Shown here one piece after another: positions 14,907 through 24,219 of a DNA stretch of 30,216 bases. Every line of letters begins with the position of its first letter. The first letter of the stretch is position 1. The DNA is from Bifidobacteriaceae bacterium (GTDB lineage Bacteria; Actinomycetota; Actinomycetes; Actinomycetales; WQXJ01), in assembly GCA_031279575.1 (NCBI GenBank), contig JAITIG010000055.1, positions 1 to 30,216 of the forward strand, written 5' to 3'. Position numbers and translations under genes: made by a program. The notes under the pieces were generated by a model that had not been told where the DNA came from, searched no databases, and saw nothing but the letters and a program-made list of their open reading frames with translations.

Positions 14907-15773
14907 GTGAGACGGATGGCGGCGGGGCTGGCGCTGGCGGCGGGGGCCGCCGTGCTGGTGGGCGGCGCGGTGGCGGCGCTGCGCGTCTGGTCCCCGCCGG
15001 GCCACAGCGCCGTCGACGAGCGCTGCGTCGCCTCGACCGAGGCCGGCCGCGCCAGCTTGGACTCGGAGCAGGCCGCCAACGCGGCCCTGATCGCCGCCGT
15101 CGGCCAAAACCTGGGCATGAGCCCGCGCGCCGTCACCATTGCGCTGGCCACCGCCATGCAGGAGTCGAAGCTGCGCAACCTCGACTACGGCGACCGCGAC
15201 TCGCTGGGGCTGTTCCAGCAGCGCCCGTCCCAAGATTGGGGCACGCCGGAGCAGATCATGGACCCGCTCTACTCCGCCACCGAGTTCTACCGCGAGCTGG
15301 CCAAGGTCGACGGCTTCGAGTCGATGCCGATCACCGAGGCCGCCCAGGCCGTCCAGCGCTCCGCTTTCCCCGACGCCTACGCCCAGCACGAGGCCGCCGC
15401 CCGGTCTTTCGCCTCAGCCCTGACCGGCTACTCCCCCGCCGCCCTGACCTGTGTTTTCGCACCCGCCGAGGCGCGTTTGGAGCCGTCCGGGCTGCTGGCC
15501 CAGTTCCGCGCCGAATGGGGCGACCAGCGGGCCGACCAGGCCCTGGTGGCCCAACCCAGCCAAACCGCGCCAGATGAGGGCGGGCGGGTGACGCTGCGCG
15601 GCGCCAGCCCCACCGAGGCTTGGGCCCAGGCCGCCTGGGCGGTGGCCAAAGCCGGCCAGCTGGGCGTCAAGTCGGTCACCGTGGGCGGCCAAACCTGGAC
15701 CCGGGCCGCCGGCCAGTGGTCCGCCGCCGAGCCGGCCGCCGAGGCGGCCGAGGCGCTGGTGGTGCTGGCCTGA
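14907..15773 (+). CDS. Membrane-anchored or secreted lysozyme-like (transglycosylase-fold) protein
   Basis: 288 residues. An N-terminal hydrophobic segment (about 5-26) serves as signal or anchor. The exported part has ALATAMQESKLRNL with a possible catalytic Glu86, then SLGLFQQRPSQDWGT (99-113) and SATEFYREL, a pattern common in actinobacterial proteins with a lysozyme-like fold. The C-terminal 100 residues look like a small separate domain (LRGASPTEAWAQAAWAVAKA). GAGGAGG lies 6 nt before the GTG start, so the leader is normal. It may cut or bind peptidoglycan, but activity is not certain from sequence. Its 3' end faces gltA across 9 bp. Confidence 0.8.
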   Translation: MRRMAAGLALAAGAAVLVGGAVAALRVWSPPGHSAVDERCVASTEAGRASLDSEQAANAALIAAVGQNLGMSPRAVTIALATAMQESKLRNLDYGDRDSLGLFQQRPSQDWGTPEQIMDPLYSATEFYRELAKVDGFESMPITEAAQAVQRSAFPDAYAQHEAAARSFASALTGYSPAALTCVFAPAEARLEPSGLLAQFRAEWGDQRADQALVAQPSQTAPDEGGRVTLRGASPTEAWAQAAWAVAKAGQLGVKSVTVGGQTWTRAAGQWSAAEPAAEAAEALVVLA

Positions 15774-15782
15774 GGGCGGTTG

Positions 15783-17087
<1,305 letters not shown>

Positions 17088-17207
17088 GCCTTGGCCTCCT
17101 TAGCCTGCCCGGGGCCGGTCCATGACCCGATCTTTAGCCCCGCTTGGCCAATTATGCACCAACCCACCCAGGACCCAGCGCCCGACCGCCCCGCCCCCGG
17201 CCTCAAG

Positions 17208-17236
17208 GTGACAGCACAGGGGTACAATGCTGTCAC
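17208..17236 (+). promoter_or_regulatory. Toxin-antitoxin promoter and inverted-repeat operator
   Basis: GTGACAGCA (17208-17216) and TGCTGTCAC (17228-17236) form a perfect 9-bp inverted repeat. The arm centres are 20 bp apart, about two helical turns. A TACAAT -10-like hexamer (17223-17228) lies between and overlapping the arms. This is the expected geometry for autorepression by a ribbon-helix-helix antitoxin bound as a toxin-antitoxin complex. Confidence 0.75.
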
Positions 17237-17254
17237 TCGACGGAAGGCTAACCG

Positions 17255-17509
17255 ATGGCGGTGTTGACAATCAGAAGCGTGCCTGAGCACGTGCATCGCG
17301 CCTTGCGCTCGCGCGCCGCCCGCAACGGGCGCAGCACCGAAGCCGAAGTCCGCCAAATCTTGGCCGAGTCTGTGGCGCCGGGCGGACCGAGCGGCATCGG
17401 CGAGGCCCTGGCGGCCATAGGCCGCGACCTCGCCCTGAGCGACGAGGACATAGACCGCATCGAAGCGATCCGCGACCGCGCCGCCGCCACGCCGCTGGCG
17501 TTGCCATGA
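17255..17509 (+). CDS. FitA/VapB-like ribbon-helix-helix antitoxin
   Basis: 84 residues. The N-terminal MAVLTIRSVPEHVHRALRSRAARNGRSTEAEVRQIL is a classical ribbon-helix-helix (Arc/FitA-type) DNA-binding module. The C-terminal half (GEALAAIGRDLALSDEDIDRIEAIRDR) would wrap and inhibit the toxin. GGAAGG precedes the ATG. Its stop overlaps the toxin start (ATGA). The perfect inverted repeat 19 bp upstream is its likely own operator. It lies between housekeeping genes (gltA, dapC), a typical place for an acquired module. Confidence 0.9.
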   Translation: MAVLTIRSVPEHVHRALRSRAARNGRSTEAEVRQILAESVAPGGPSGIGEALAAIGRDLALSDEDIDRIEAIRDRAAATPLALP

Positions 17510-17928
17510 TTGTGCTGGACACCAACGTGGTCTCCGAGGCCATGCGACCGGCCCCCAACCCCGCGGTCATGGCCTGGTTCAAGGCCCAAGCGCCCGACAC
17601 GCTCTACCTTTCGAGCGTGACACTGGCCGAACTGCTATTCGGGTTGGCAAGCCTGGCGGAGGGGCGGCGCGAACAACGCCCGGGGCAGTTGTTGGACAAG
17701 CTCTTGGGTCTTTTCGCCGGCCGCGTGCTGGCCTTCGACCAGGAAGCCGCGCGCCGCTACGCCCAAATGGCGGTGGCGGCCCGGCAGGCCGGTTCGCCGC
17801 TGCCGATGGCGGACGGCTACATCGCCGCAACCGCCGCCGCCAACGGCGGCGCGGTCGCCACCAGGAACTCGCGGCACTTCGCCGACAGCGGGGTGCCCGT
17901 CATCGACCCCTGGTCGGGTCCGGCCTGA
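17506..17928 (+). CDS. FitB/VapC-like PIN-domain toxin ribonuclease
   Basis: 140 residues, the size of FitB/VapC toxins. The PIN-domain acidic residues are present: Asp5 in MIVLDTNVVSE, Glu42 in AELLFG and Asp103 in MADGYIAATA. The end strand ATRNSRHF is followed by Asp127. Such toxins are magnesium-dependent RNases that stop translation until neutralised by the antitoxin. The ATG overlaps the antitoxin stop, which ensures coupled synthesis. No truncation is visible, so the pair appears functional. The target RNA cannot be predicted. Confidence 0.92.
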   Translation: MIVLDTNVVSEAMRPAPNPAVMAWFKAQAPDTLYLSSVTLAELLFGLASLAEGRREQRPGQLLDKLLGLFAGRVLAFDQEAARRYAQMAVAARQAGSPLPMADGYIAATAAANGGAVATRNSRHFADSGVPVIDPWSGPA

Positions 17929-17953
17929 CGCCCTAGAGCCGCTGGGTGAGGGG

Positions 17954-19084
17954 TCAGGCGGGGGCGAGGCGGGCGGCGGCCTCGGCGGCGGCGGCGTCGG
18001 TGGCGGTCAGGGCCAGGCGGGCGAAGGGCCGGCCGGCCTGGCCGTAGAAGGCGCCGGGGGCGACCAGAATCCCCAGTTCGGCCAGGTCGGCGGCGGTTTG
18101 CCAGCCGTCCTGGCGGTCCGGGGTGGTGAACCACAGGTACAGCCCCGCCCCCGACCCGCGCACCTCGTAGCCCGCCTGGACGATGCCGCGCAGCAGTTCC
18201 CGCCGCCGCCGCCCGTAGGCGGCCCGCGCCCGGGCCACCTCGCCCGGCGCGGCCAAAGCGGCCGCCAAAGCGGCCTGGACCGGCCCGGTCGCCATCAAAC
18301 CGATGTGCTTGCGCAACTCCCCGATTGGTTTGACCAGGGCTGGGTCGCCGGCCAGCCAGGCCGCCCGGTAGCCGGCCGCGCTGGACTGCTTCGAGATCGA
18401 GTACAGGGCCAGCAAACCGTCCCAGGCGCCGCCGGACACCCGCGGGTCCAGCAGCGACGGCACGCCGGCCGCGGCCCAGGGCTCGTCCCAGGCCAGGGCG
18501 GCGTAGCACTCGTCGCTGGCGACCACCGCGCCCAGCGGGCGGGCCCAATCCACCCAGGCGCGGAGCTGTTCGACCCCCAGCACCTCCCCGGTGGGGTTGG
18601 CGGGCGAGTTCAACCACACCAGCTTGACCCGCCCGGCCACATCCTGGGGGACCCGCTCGGGCGAGTCGGCTGGGACGGGGGCGGCCCCGGCCAACCGGGC
18701 GCCGACATCGTACGTCGGGTAGGCGATCTCGGGGTGGACCACCGCGTCGCCCGGGCCCAAGCCGAGCAGCGAGGGCAGCAGCGCCACAGCCTCCTTGGAG
18801 CCGATGGTCGGTATGACGCCCTCGGCCGGCAGCCCCGCCACGCCGCGCTGGGCGGCGTAGTGGTCGGCGATGGCCTGGCGCAGCGCCGCCGAGCCAACGG
18901 TGGGCGGGTAGCCGGGCGCGTCGGCGCCGGCCCGCAGCGCGTCTTGCAGCGGGGCCGGGGTCGGGTCGACCGGCGAGCCGACAGACAGGTCGATCAGCCC
19001 GCCCGGGTGGGCGCCGGCGCGGCGCCTGAGCGGCTCGAGCGAGTCCCACGGGAAGGCCGGGACGCGGGCCAGGTCGAAGCCCAT
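17954..19084 (-). CDS. dapC: N-succinyldiaminopimelate aminotransferase
   Basis: 376 residues of the fold-type I PLP aminotransferases. Features are AYPTYDVGA, the PLP-contacting WLNSPANPTGEV (157-168), DECYAALAW (191-199) and the Schiff-base Lys232 in YSISKQSSAAGYR. Immediately downstream of a ferredoxin gene (5-nt gap), this is the actinobacterial fdxC-dapC arrangement, so DapC is preferred over other aminotransferases. It converts N-succinyl-2-amino-6-ketopimelate to N-succinyl-LL-diaminopimelate, between DapD and DapE. No Shine-Dalgarno is seen, so translation is probably coupled to the ferredoxin. Confidence 0.9.
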   Translation of the reverse strand: MGFDLARVPAFPWDSLEPLRRRAGAHPGGLIDLSVGSPVDPTPAPLQDALRAGADAPGYPPTVGSAALRQAIADHYAAQRGVAGLPAEGVIPTIGSKEAVALLPSLLGLGPGDAVVHPEIAYPTYDVGARLAGAAPVPADSPERVPQDVAGRVKLVWLNSPANPTGEVLGVEQLRAWVDWARPLGAVVASDECYAALAWDEPWAAAGVPSLLDPRVSGGAWDGLLALYSISKQSSAAGYRAAWLAGDPALVKPIGELRKHIGLMATGPVQAALAAALAAPGEVARARAAYGRRRRELLRGIVQAGYEVRGSGAGLYLWFTTPDRQDGWQTAADLAELGILVAPGAFYGQAGRPFARLALTATDAAAAEAAARLAPA

Positions 19085-19089
19085 GGCGG

Positions 19090-19407
19090 CTACGCCATCG
19101 GCGGCAGCATGGCCACCAGCGGCGGGTCGCAGGGCGCGGGACCGGTCTTGGCGGCGCCGCCAGGCGACCCCAGCGACGCGAAAAATTCGGCGTTGGCCTG
19201 CTTGTACGCCATCCACTGCGGCGGGATGTCGTCTTCGTAGAAGATCGCCACCGTGGGGCACACGGGCTCGCAGGCGCCGCAGTCGACGCACTCGTCGGGG
19301 TGGATGTAAAGCGAGCGGAGGCCTTCGTAAATGCAGTCGACGGGGCACTCGTCGACGCAGGCGCGGTCTTTGACGTCGACGCAGGGCTGGGCGATCACGT
19401 AGGTCAC
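19090..19407 (-). CDS. fdxA: 7Fe ferredoxin (3Fe-4S plus 4Fe-4S)
   Basis: 105 residues. The Cys pattern is C9, C17, C21, C25 and then C40-x2-C43-x2-C46-x3-C50-P. In 7Fe ferredoxins of this type C9, C17 and C50 hold the 3Fe-4S cluster, and C21, C40, C43 and C46 hold the 4Fe-4S cluster. It is a small soluble electron carrier. The C-terminal 40 residues form a typical actinobacterial extension. The GTG start lies 6 nt after TAGGCT with no ribosome-binding site. It heads an operon with dapC, as Rv1177-Rv1178 do (from memory), where it is called fdxC. The redox partner is unknown. Confidence 0.95.
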   Translation of the reverse strand: MTYVIAQPCVDVKDRACVDECPVDCIYEGLRSLYIHPDECVDCGACEPVCPTVAIFYEDDIPPQWMAYKQANAEFFASLGSPGGAAKTGPAPCDPPLVAMLPPMA

Positions 19408-19413
19408 CCGGTT

Positions 19414-19419
19414 AGCCTA
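19414..19419 (-). promoter_or_regulatory. -10 element for ferredoxin-dapC operon (leaderless GTG start)
   Basis: TAGGCT on the minus strand ends 6 nt before GTG 19407. The same hexamer at the same distance from a GTG occurs at dapE. Confidence 0.55.
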
Positions 19420-19478
19420 CGGCCCGCCCCAAACCAACGCGAACCCCAATCCGTTTCGCGCCTGGCGGCGAGCCGGCT

Positions 19479-21485
19479 TCAGCCGGCGGCGCCCGCGGGG
19501 CAGACGATGGCGTTCATCGGGTCGTAGCGCCAGTGCCACTCCTCTTTGGGCTGGGCTTGGCCGTCCGGGGCGGTCTTGACGCGCCAGTAGTCGACCTGGA
19601 AGCCAGAGCCGCCGGCCGCCTGCGGTTTGCAATCGGCCGCCTTCGACTCGATGGTCCGGGGCGCCGCGTAGGCGTAGGGCTGGCCGATCTCCGCCTCCAC
19701 CGTCCAATACGCCGTCGACCACAACTCCACCCAAACCCGCAGGCCGTCGGTGACGCCGGCCCGCAGCACCACGCCGTAGGGGGTGTCGTTGCTGAATTTG
19801 TTGTCGATCTGCCCCTCCCACAAGGTCGCCTCCCGGCCGCGCGGGTAGCGGGAGAAGTAGTTGGAGTGAGGCGTGTGCTCCACGTCCACCATGCCCGCCA
19901 GGTGGGCCGCGTTGTACAGCGTGGTGGAGAACTGCGACAGCCCCCCGCCGATGCCGTCTTGGCTCACCCCGGCGATCACCACGCCGGCCTCGAACCAGCC
20001 GGTTTCCGCCGAGCGGTGGCCCAGGGCCGCGTCGAGCGAGAAAGTCTCGCCCGGCCTGACCAGCGTGCCGGTCACAATCTCGGCCGCCTTGCGCAGGTTG
20101 CGGGTGCGGTTGGAGTCGTTGGTGGCCTGGGTCTCGAACCGGCCGACGATTTCTTTGACGCCCATCTGCTCCAGTTCGGCCCGGCCTTCGGCGGGGTTGG
20201 ACTCGACCAGTTCGGCGGTGGCGGCGCGGGCCTCGCCCTGGCTCAAGGCGGCCTGCGTCATCGAGGCGGCCAGGCTGGCGGCGTCCAGGGCGGTGCCGGG
20301 CGTGCCGTCCACGATCACCACCTGGTCGCCCTCGAAGCCGAAGCGGGCGTCGGCCGGATTGGTCACCGTCCCGGCCGGCAGCCGGCTCGCGACTGAGGCG
20401 GCCAGCAGCTCCTGGTCCCAGGTCAAGGCCAGCTCGGCGGCATCGGCGGCGGGTCCGGTCACGGCCGCGGCGGCGACCTCTGCCACCGGCAACTCGACCG
20501 CGGCCTGCCCGGCCCGCACCTGGACCGGCCCGGACAGCAGCGGCTCGGCGATCTGGGCCACCGCCCGGTCCAACTCCGCCTGGCCGATGCGCGGCGCCAC
20601 CGCCTCGGCCGGCAGGCGCCACGGGGCTGCGCCCACCAGGTAGTTTTGGCGCGCGTAGGCCTGCGCCCCGGCCAGGTCCAGGGCCAGCCCGGCGGACGGC
20701 GCGGTGGTCACCGGGGCGCCTGTGGCCACGCTCAACGTGGCGTCGACCGGCGCGACGGCCGCGGCCGCGGCCAACTCCGCCAGGTGGGCCTCCAGCGCGG
20801 CCTGGTCCACCACCAGCGCGGGCGGCGCCGCGCCGACCCCGCTGACCTGCCGCCACAGCCAGGCCGGCCTGAAGTCCAACCCGGTCAGCTGGCCGACCGT
20901 GCCGGCGGCGGAGAAGCCGAGCCCAGCCACCACCGGATCGAACGCCAGTTCCCGCTCTCCCACCACCACCGGCACCGGTTGGCGAGCCCGCTCGGCCAGT
21001 TCCGCCTCAAGCCTCAAGGTGGCGTCCGATGCCGTCAACCCCCCGATCTCCACCCCCGCCACACTGGCCCCTTTGGGCACCCGGTGGGCAAAGTAGTAGG
21101 CCGCGCCAACATACCCGGCGGCCAGGACCACCAGCAGCGCCAGGGCGGGCACCGCCCAGCGGGCGGCCCGCCGGCCGCTGGCGGCGCCGGCTTTGGCGTG
21201 CCGGCGCAAGGAGCGCATGTCGTGCGGGCGGGTGCCGGCGCGGCTGGCCGGATCCCCTAGAACCGGCGGCTGCTCAGCGGTCGCCTGGAGCGGCCAGTCC
21301 GGCCCGGCGGCGGCCTGGCGCGGCCTTGGCGGCTCGCCCTGGCCCTGCCCTTTGGCCCGCTGGGCCGCCGAGACCCGCCGAACCGCGCTGCCCGCATTGC
21401 CCGGGCCGCCGGAGCCGTCCGGGCCGCCGGAGCCGCCGGGGCCGCTGCGCGGCGCCTCTGGAGAATGCTGGGCCGGCTGGTCCAA
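19479..21485 (-). CDS. VanW-domain membrane-anchored cell-wall protein
   Basis: 668 residues. The cytoplasmic N-terminus of about 105 residues is Gly/Pro/Ala-rich and low-complexity. One membrane helix (about 108-130) follows, then an extracellular region with probable repeats of a putative peptidoglycan-binding domain (about 140-400, GASVAGVEIGGLTASDA onward). A VanW domain lies at about 442-575 (RNLRKAAEIVTGTLVRPGETFS, then GIGGGLSQFSTTLYNAA). The TTG start is chosen because GGAGG lies 7 nt upstream; TAGACT at 21515-21520 may be its -10. VanW proteins occur near peptidoglycan genes, but their chemistry is unclear. A cell-wall role is inferred. Confidence 0.9.
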   Translation of the reverse strand: MDQPAQHSPEAPRSGPGGSGGPDGSGGPGNAGSAVRRVSAAQRAKGQGQGEPPRPRQAAAGPDWPLQATAEQPPVLGDPASRAGTRPHDMRSLRRHAKAGAASGRRAARWAVPALALLVVLAAGYVGAAYYFAHRVPKGASVAGVEIGGLTASDATLRLEAELAERARQPVPVVVGERELAFDPVVAGLGFSAAGTVGQLTGLDFRPAWLWRQVSGVGAAPPALVVDQAALEAHLAELAAAAAVAPVDATLSVATGAPVTTAPSAGLALDLAGAQAYARQNYLVGAAPWRLPAEAVAPRIGQAELDRAVAQIAEPLLSGPVQVRAGQAAVELPVAEVAAAAVTGPAADAAELALTWDQELLAASVASRLPAGTVTNPADARFGFEGDQVVIVDGTPGTALDAASLAASMTQAALSQGEARAATAELVESNPAEGRAELEQMGVKEIVGRFETQATNDSNRTRNLRKAAEIVTGTLVRPGETFSLDAALGHRSAETGWFEAGVVIAGVSQDGIGGGLSQFSTTLYNAAHLAGMVDVEHTPHSNYFSRYPRGREATLWEGQIDNKFSNDTPYGVVLRAGVTDGLRVWVELWSTAYWTVEAEIGQPYAYAAPRTIESKAADCKPQAAGGSGFQVDYWRVKTAPDGQAQPKEEWHWRYDPMNAIVCPAGAAG

Positions 21486-21559
21486 GCTCCCACCTCCGTT
21501 CTGTCGCGCCCCCCAGTCTAAGTCGAACCGCCAACCCGGTCCTCCTGCGCCAGCCTCGG

Positions 21560-22534
21560 CTAGGGCTCGGGCAGGGCGGCCGAGGCCTCGGCGGCCAAGA
21601 TTCGCCTCGCGCGGCGGCCCGCCACCAGCATGTAGGCGGCGAAGGCCGCCAGGGCCAGCGCCCCGACCAAGATCTTCAACCAGTGGGGCAAGTCCGAGGG
21701 GGTGACAAAGCCCTCGATCACCCCGCTCAGCGCCAGGGCGGCGCTCAAACCCACCACCGCGGCGGCGGCCGCCTTGCCCTCGTTGGCCAGCGCGGCCGGC
21801 CGAGTCCTAGGGCCGGGCGCAATCCAAGCCCAAAACAGGCGCAAACCCACCGCGCCAGCCATAAAAATGCAGGTCAACTCCAGCAAGCCGTGCGGCAGAA
21901 TGAGGCTGAAAAAGACCCCGCCGGCCCCGTGGGACCACATCAGCCCGGCCGTCGCTCCGACCCCCACCGCGTTCTCGAACAGCACATAGGCCGGGAAGAT
22001 GCCGCTGATGCCGCCAGCCACGCACAGCGCCGCGATCTTGGCGTTGTTGGTCCACACCAGGGCGGCGAAGCTGGTGTGGGCGTACTCGGAGTAGTAGGCC
22101 GCGAAAGCCTCGTTGACGTATTCCTCCTGCTCCTCCGGGGTGCCCATGATGGCCAGCACCTCGGGCTGGGTGTTGACCCAGACCCCCGCCGCCACCGCCA
22201 CGGCCACGCAGGCCAGGGCGCAGCCCAGGGCCCACCAGCGCAAACGGTGCAGCGACTCGGGCACGGTCAGCTCCACGAAGCGGCGCAGCGCGCCGGTGGA
22301 GGTGTCGTGGGCGCCGAGGATGCGGGCCCGCGCCGCGCCCAGCCGGGCCGAGAGCGCTGAGACCAAGGCCGGGTCGGGCGCCTCGGAGCGCAGTTGGGAC
22401 AGGTCGGTGGCGGAGCGCTCGTAGAGCCAGACCAGCTCGTCGGCTTCCGCGCCGCTCAGGAGGTGCCGGCCGGCCAGCTCCTTCAGGCGCTCCCAGGCGG
22501 CGCCCCGCTCAGCCGCGAACGCTTCGATGTCCAC
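21560..22534 (-). CDS. SpoIIM/DUF95-family membrane protein
   Basis: 324 residues. An N-terminal cytoplasmic helical part (about 1-95) precedes several membrane spans. The SpoIIM-like features include NNAKIAALCVAGGISGIFPAYVLFENA and LILPHGLLELTCIFMAGAVGLRL. In endospore formers SpoIIM helps a peptidoglycan-degrading complex during engulfment. Actinobacteria without endospores keep this homologue, often beside RDD proteins, with unknown role. The GTG start lies 6 nt after TAGGGT. The RDD gene is divergent across only 17 bp. The vanW-like gene follows 74 bp downstream on the same strand. Confidence 0.88.
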   Translation of the reverse strand: MDIEAFAAERGAAWERLKELAGRHLLSGAEADELVWLYERSATDLSQLRSEAPDPALVSALSARLGAARARILGAHDTSTGALRRFVELTVPESLHRLRWWALGCALACVAVAVAAGVWVNTQPEVLAIMGTPEEQEEYVNEAFAAYYSEYAHTSFAALVWTNNAKIAALCVAGGISGIFPAYVLFENAVGVGATAGLMWSHGAGGVFFSLILPHGLLELTCIFMAGAVGLRLFWAWIAPGPRTRPAALANEGKAAAAAVVGLSAALALSGVIEGFVTPSDLPHWLKILVGALALAAFAAYMLVAGRRARRILAAEASAALPEP

Positions 22535-22539
22535 CCGGC

Positions 22540-22546
22540 TACCCTA
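22540..22546. promoter_or_regulatory. Shared symmetric -10 element of divergent SpoIIM-like and RDD genes
   Basis: The heptamer TACCCTA reads TACCCT on the plus strand (22540-22545), 6 nt before the RDD ATG. It reads TAGGGT on the minus strand (22541-22546), 6 nt before the SpoIIM-like GTG. Both genes would be leaderless and use the same base pairs as -10. The whole intergenic region is 17 bp, so any -35 contact lies inside the opposite gene. Confidence 0.6.
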
Positions 22547-22551
22547 ATGGA

Positions 22552-23376
22552 ATGCGCGGCGATGAGATTGTGGTGGGCGAGGCGGTCAAGCTCGAGTTGC
22601 GGCCCGCCTCGTTCGCCGCCCGCCTGCTCGCCCTGCTGTTGGACTTCGCCATCATGTTGGTCGAGACCTTTATCCTGCTGGAGATCATCGGCGCGGCCGG
22701 CCTCGCCGAGTGGAGCCAGGCCGCCCAGACGGCGGCTTTCTCGGTGGTCGCCGCGGTGGTGCTGCTGGTGGCGCCAACCACCGTGGAGACTTTGACCCGG
22801 GGGCTTTCGGCCGGCAAGCGGGCGGCGGGCCTCAGGGTGGTGCGGGACGATGGCGGCCCCGTCAAGCTGCGCCAAGCCCTGACCCGCGCCCTGCTGGCGG
22901 TCTTCGAGGTGTGGGCGCTGATGGGCATACCCGCCTTTGCCGCGATGCTGTTCAACGACCGGGGCAAGCGCGTCGGCGATTTTCTGGCCGGCACCTACGT
23001 GATGCGGGCGCGCGGCGCCCGCATCCAGGTCTTCTCCCTGCCCATGCCGCCGGAGCTGGCGAGTTGGGCCCGCCTGGCGGACATCGGGCGGCTGGGCGAC
23101 GGGGTGGCGCTGCGGGCCCGGCAATTCCTCTTGCGGGCCGGTTCCCTGACGCCGCAAAGCCGGGCCCAGCTTGGCGCCGCCCTGGCGGCGGAGGTCGCCC
23201 GCGGCGTCGCCCCGCCGCCGCCCGCCGGCGCCCACCCGGAGCGGTTCCTGGCCGCGGTGGTGTGCGAGCGGCGCGACCGCGAGATGGCCGCCGCCCCCGC
23301 CCGCGCCGCCCGCTCGCAAGCCCTGACCGGCGCCGTGCGCCGCCTCCCCTACCAGATCCCGGACCCGGCCAGCTAA
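22552..23376 (+). CDS. RDD-family membrane protein
   Basis: 274 residues. The RDD domain occupies about 15-160, with ARLLALLLDFAIML in helix one (the R and D of the family name), TRGLSAGKRAAGLRVV and NDRGKRVGDFLAGTYV. The last 100 residues are soluble, Ala/Arg/Pro-rich and probably cytoplasmic. There is no ribosome-binding site; the ATG is 6 nt from TACCCT. Its stop codon overlaps the convergent prmC stop (CTAA shared). RDD proteins are proposed transporters or membrane scaffolds, but function here is unknown. The divergent SpoIIM-like neighbour recurs in actinobacteria. Confidence 0.9.
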   Translation: MRGDEIVVGEAVKLELRPASFAARLLALLLDFAIMLVETFILLEIIGAAGLAEWSQAAQTAAFSVVAAVVLLVAPTTVETLTRGLSAGKRAAGLRVVRDDGGPVKLRQALTRALLAVFEVWALMGIPAFAAMLFNDRGKRVGDFLAGTYVMRARGARIQVFSLPMPPELASWARLADIGRLGDGVALRARQFLLRAGSLTPQSRAQLGAALAAEVARGVAPPPPAGAHPERFLAAVVCERRDREMAAAPARAARSQALTGAVRRLPYQIPDPAS

Positions 23377-24200
23377 CCGCCCAGTTGCCCGGCGGCGGTG
23401 CGGGTGGCGCGCAGGTAGCGGTCGCGCCCGTCCAGGTCGCGGCCGGTGGCGGCGGCCTCGAACAGGCCGTCCTGGCGGGCGGCCGCCCGCAGCGCCGCCG
23501 CCTGGGGCGGGCCGTGCTCAAGCACCACCACGCCGCCTGGGCGCAGCAGCCGGGCCGCCGCCGCCAAAAACACCAGCGGTGCCTCCAGGCCGGCCGGGCC
23601 GCCGCCGAACAGCGCGGCCGGCGGCTCGTGCTCGGCCACCCCCGGGCCGAGCACGGCATCGGGCGGCAGGTAGGGGGGGTTGGCCGCAACCACCGCCACC
23701 GCCCCCGCCAACTGCGCCAACGGGCCCGCCGGGCGGGCGATGGCGGCGGCGTCGGCCCCGACCACCTCGACCCCCAGCGGCTCAAGGTTCGCCCGGGCCT
23801 GGCCCAGCGCCGCCCAAGCCCGCTCCACCGCCCAAACGCGGGCGCCGGGGACCTCGCTGGCCAAGGCGGCGGCGATGGGGCCGGCCCCCGTGCCCAAGTC
23901 CACCGCCAACCGCCCGGCCCGGGGCGCCTGGGCCAGGGCCGCGATGGCCGCGCCCGCCACCACCTCGGTCTCGGGGCGCGGTATGAAAGCCCCCGGGCCG
24001 ATCTTCAACTCCAAGGCCCGGAACGCCGCCCGGCCCAGCAGGTATTGCAACGGCTGGCCGCGCTCCAGGCGGCGGGCCAAGCGCTCGAACTCAGGCGGCA
24101 GATCCACCGGGCCGGCCAGGTGGCGGGCCCGGAACTGGCCCAAGGTCAAGCCCAGCAGCCCGGCGGCCAGGCGCTCGTGGTCGGGGCTGGCAAAGCGCAT
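23373..24200 (-). CDS. prmC: Peptide chain release factor N5-glutamine methyltransferase
   Basis: 275 residues. It methylates the GGQ glutamine of release factors. Motifs are FIPRPETE (72-79), the SAM site DLGTGAG (101-107, usually DLGTGSG) and the catalytic NPPY (174-177). The N-terminal helical domain is about 20 residues shorter than usual; the only sensible start is ATG 24200. It follows argG by 19 bp on the same strand, not the prfA gene that often precedes it, so it is probably co-transcribed with the arginine genes. There is no strong ribosome-binding site. Confidence 0.92.
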   Translation of the reverse strand: MRFASPDHERLAAGLLGLTLGQFRARHLAGPVDLPPEFERLARRLERGQPLQYLLGRAAFRALELKIGPGAFIPRPETEVVAGAAIAALAQAPRAGRLAVDLGTGAGPIAAALASEVPGARVWAVERAWAALGQARANLEPLGVEVVGADAAAIARPAGPLAQLAGAVAVVAANPPYLPPDAVLGPGVAEHEPPAALFGGGPAGLEAPLVFLAAAARLLRPGGVVVLEHGPPQAAALRAAARQDGLFEAAATGRDLDGRDRYLRATRTAAGQLGG

Positions 24201-24219
24201 CTGGCAATGCCGCCCGCCG

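Noticed and set aside
19472..19487. GCCGGC-TTCA-GCCGGC hairpin over the VanW-like stop as a terminator
   Set aside because: Six-base stem that overlaps the stop codon and has no T-run on either strand. GC-rich stems of this size are expected by chance.
21486..21559. Possible small gene between the SpoIIM-like and VanW-like genes
   Set aside because: Only 74 bp, explained by the promoter-like TAGACT and the ribosome-binding site of the VanW-like gene.
24201..24219. Possible argH remnant between argG and prmC
   Set aside because: Only 19 bp long with no coding trace.
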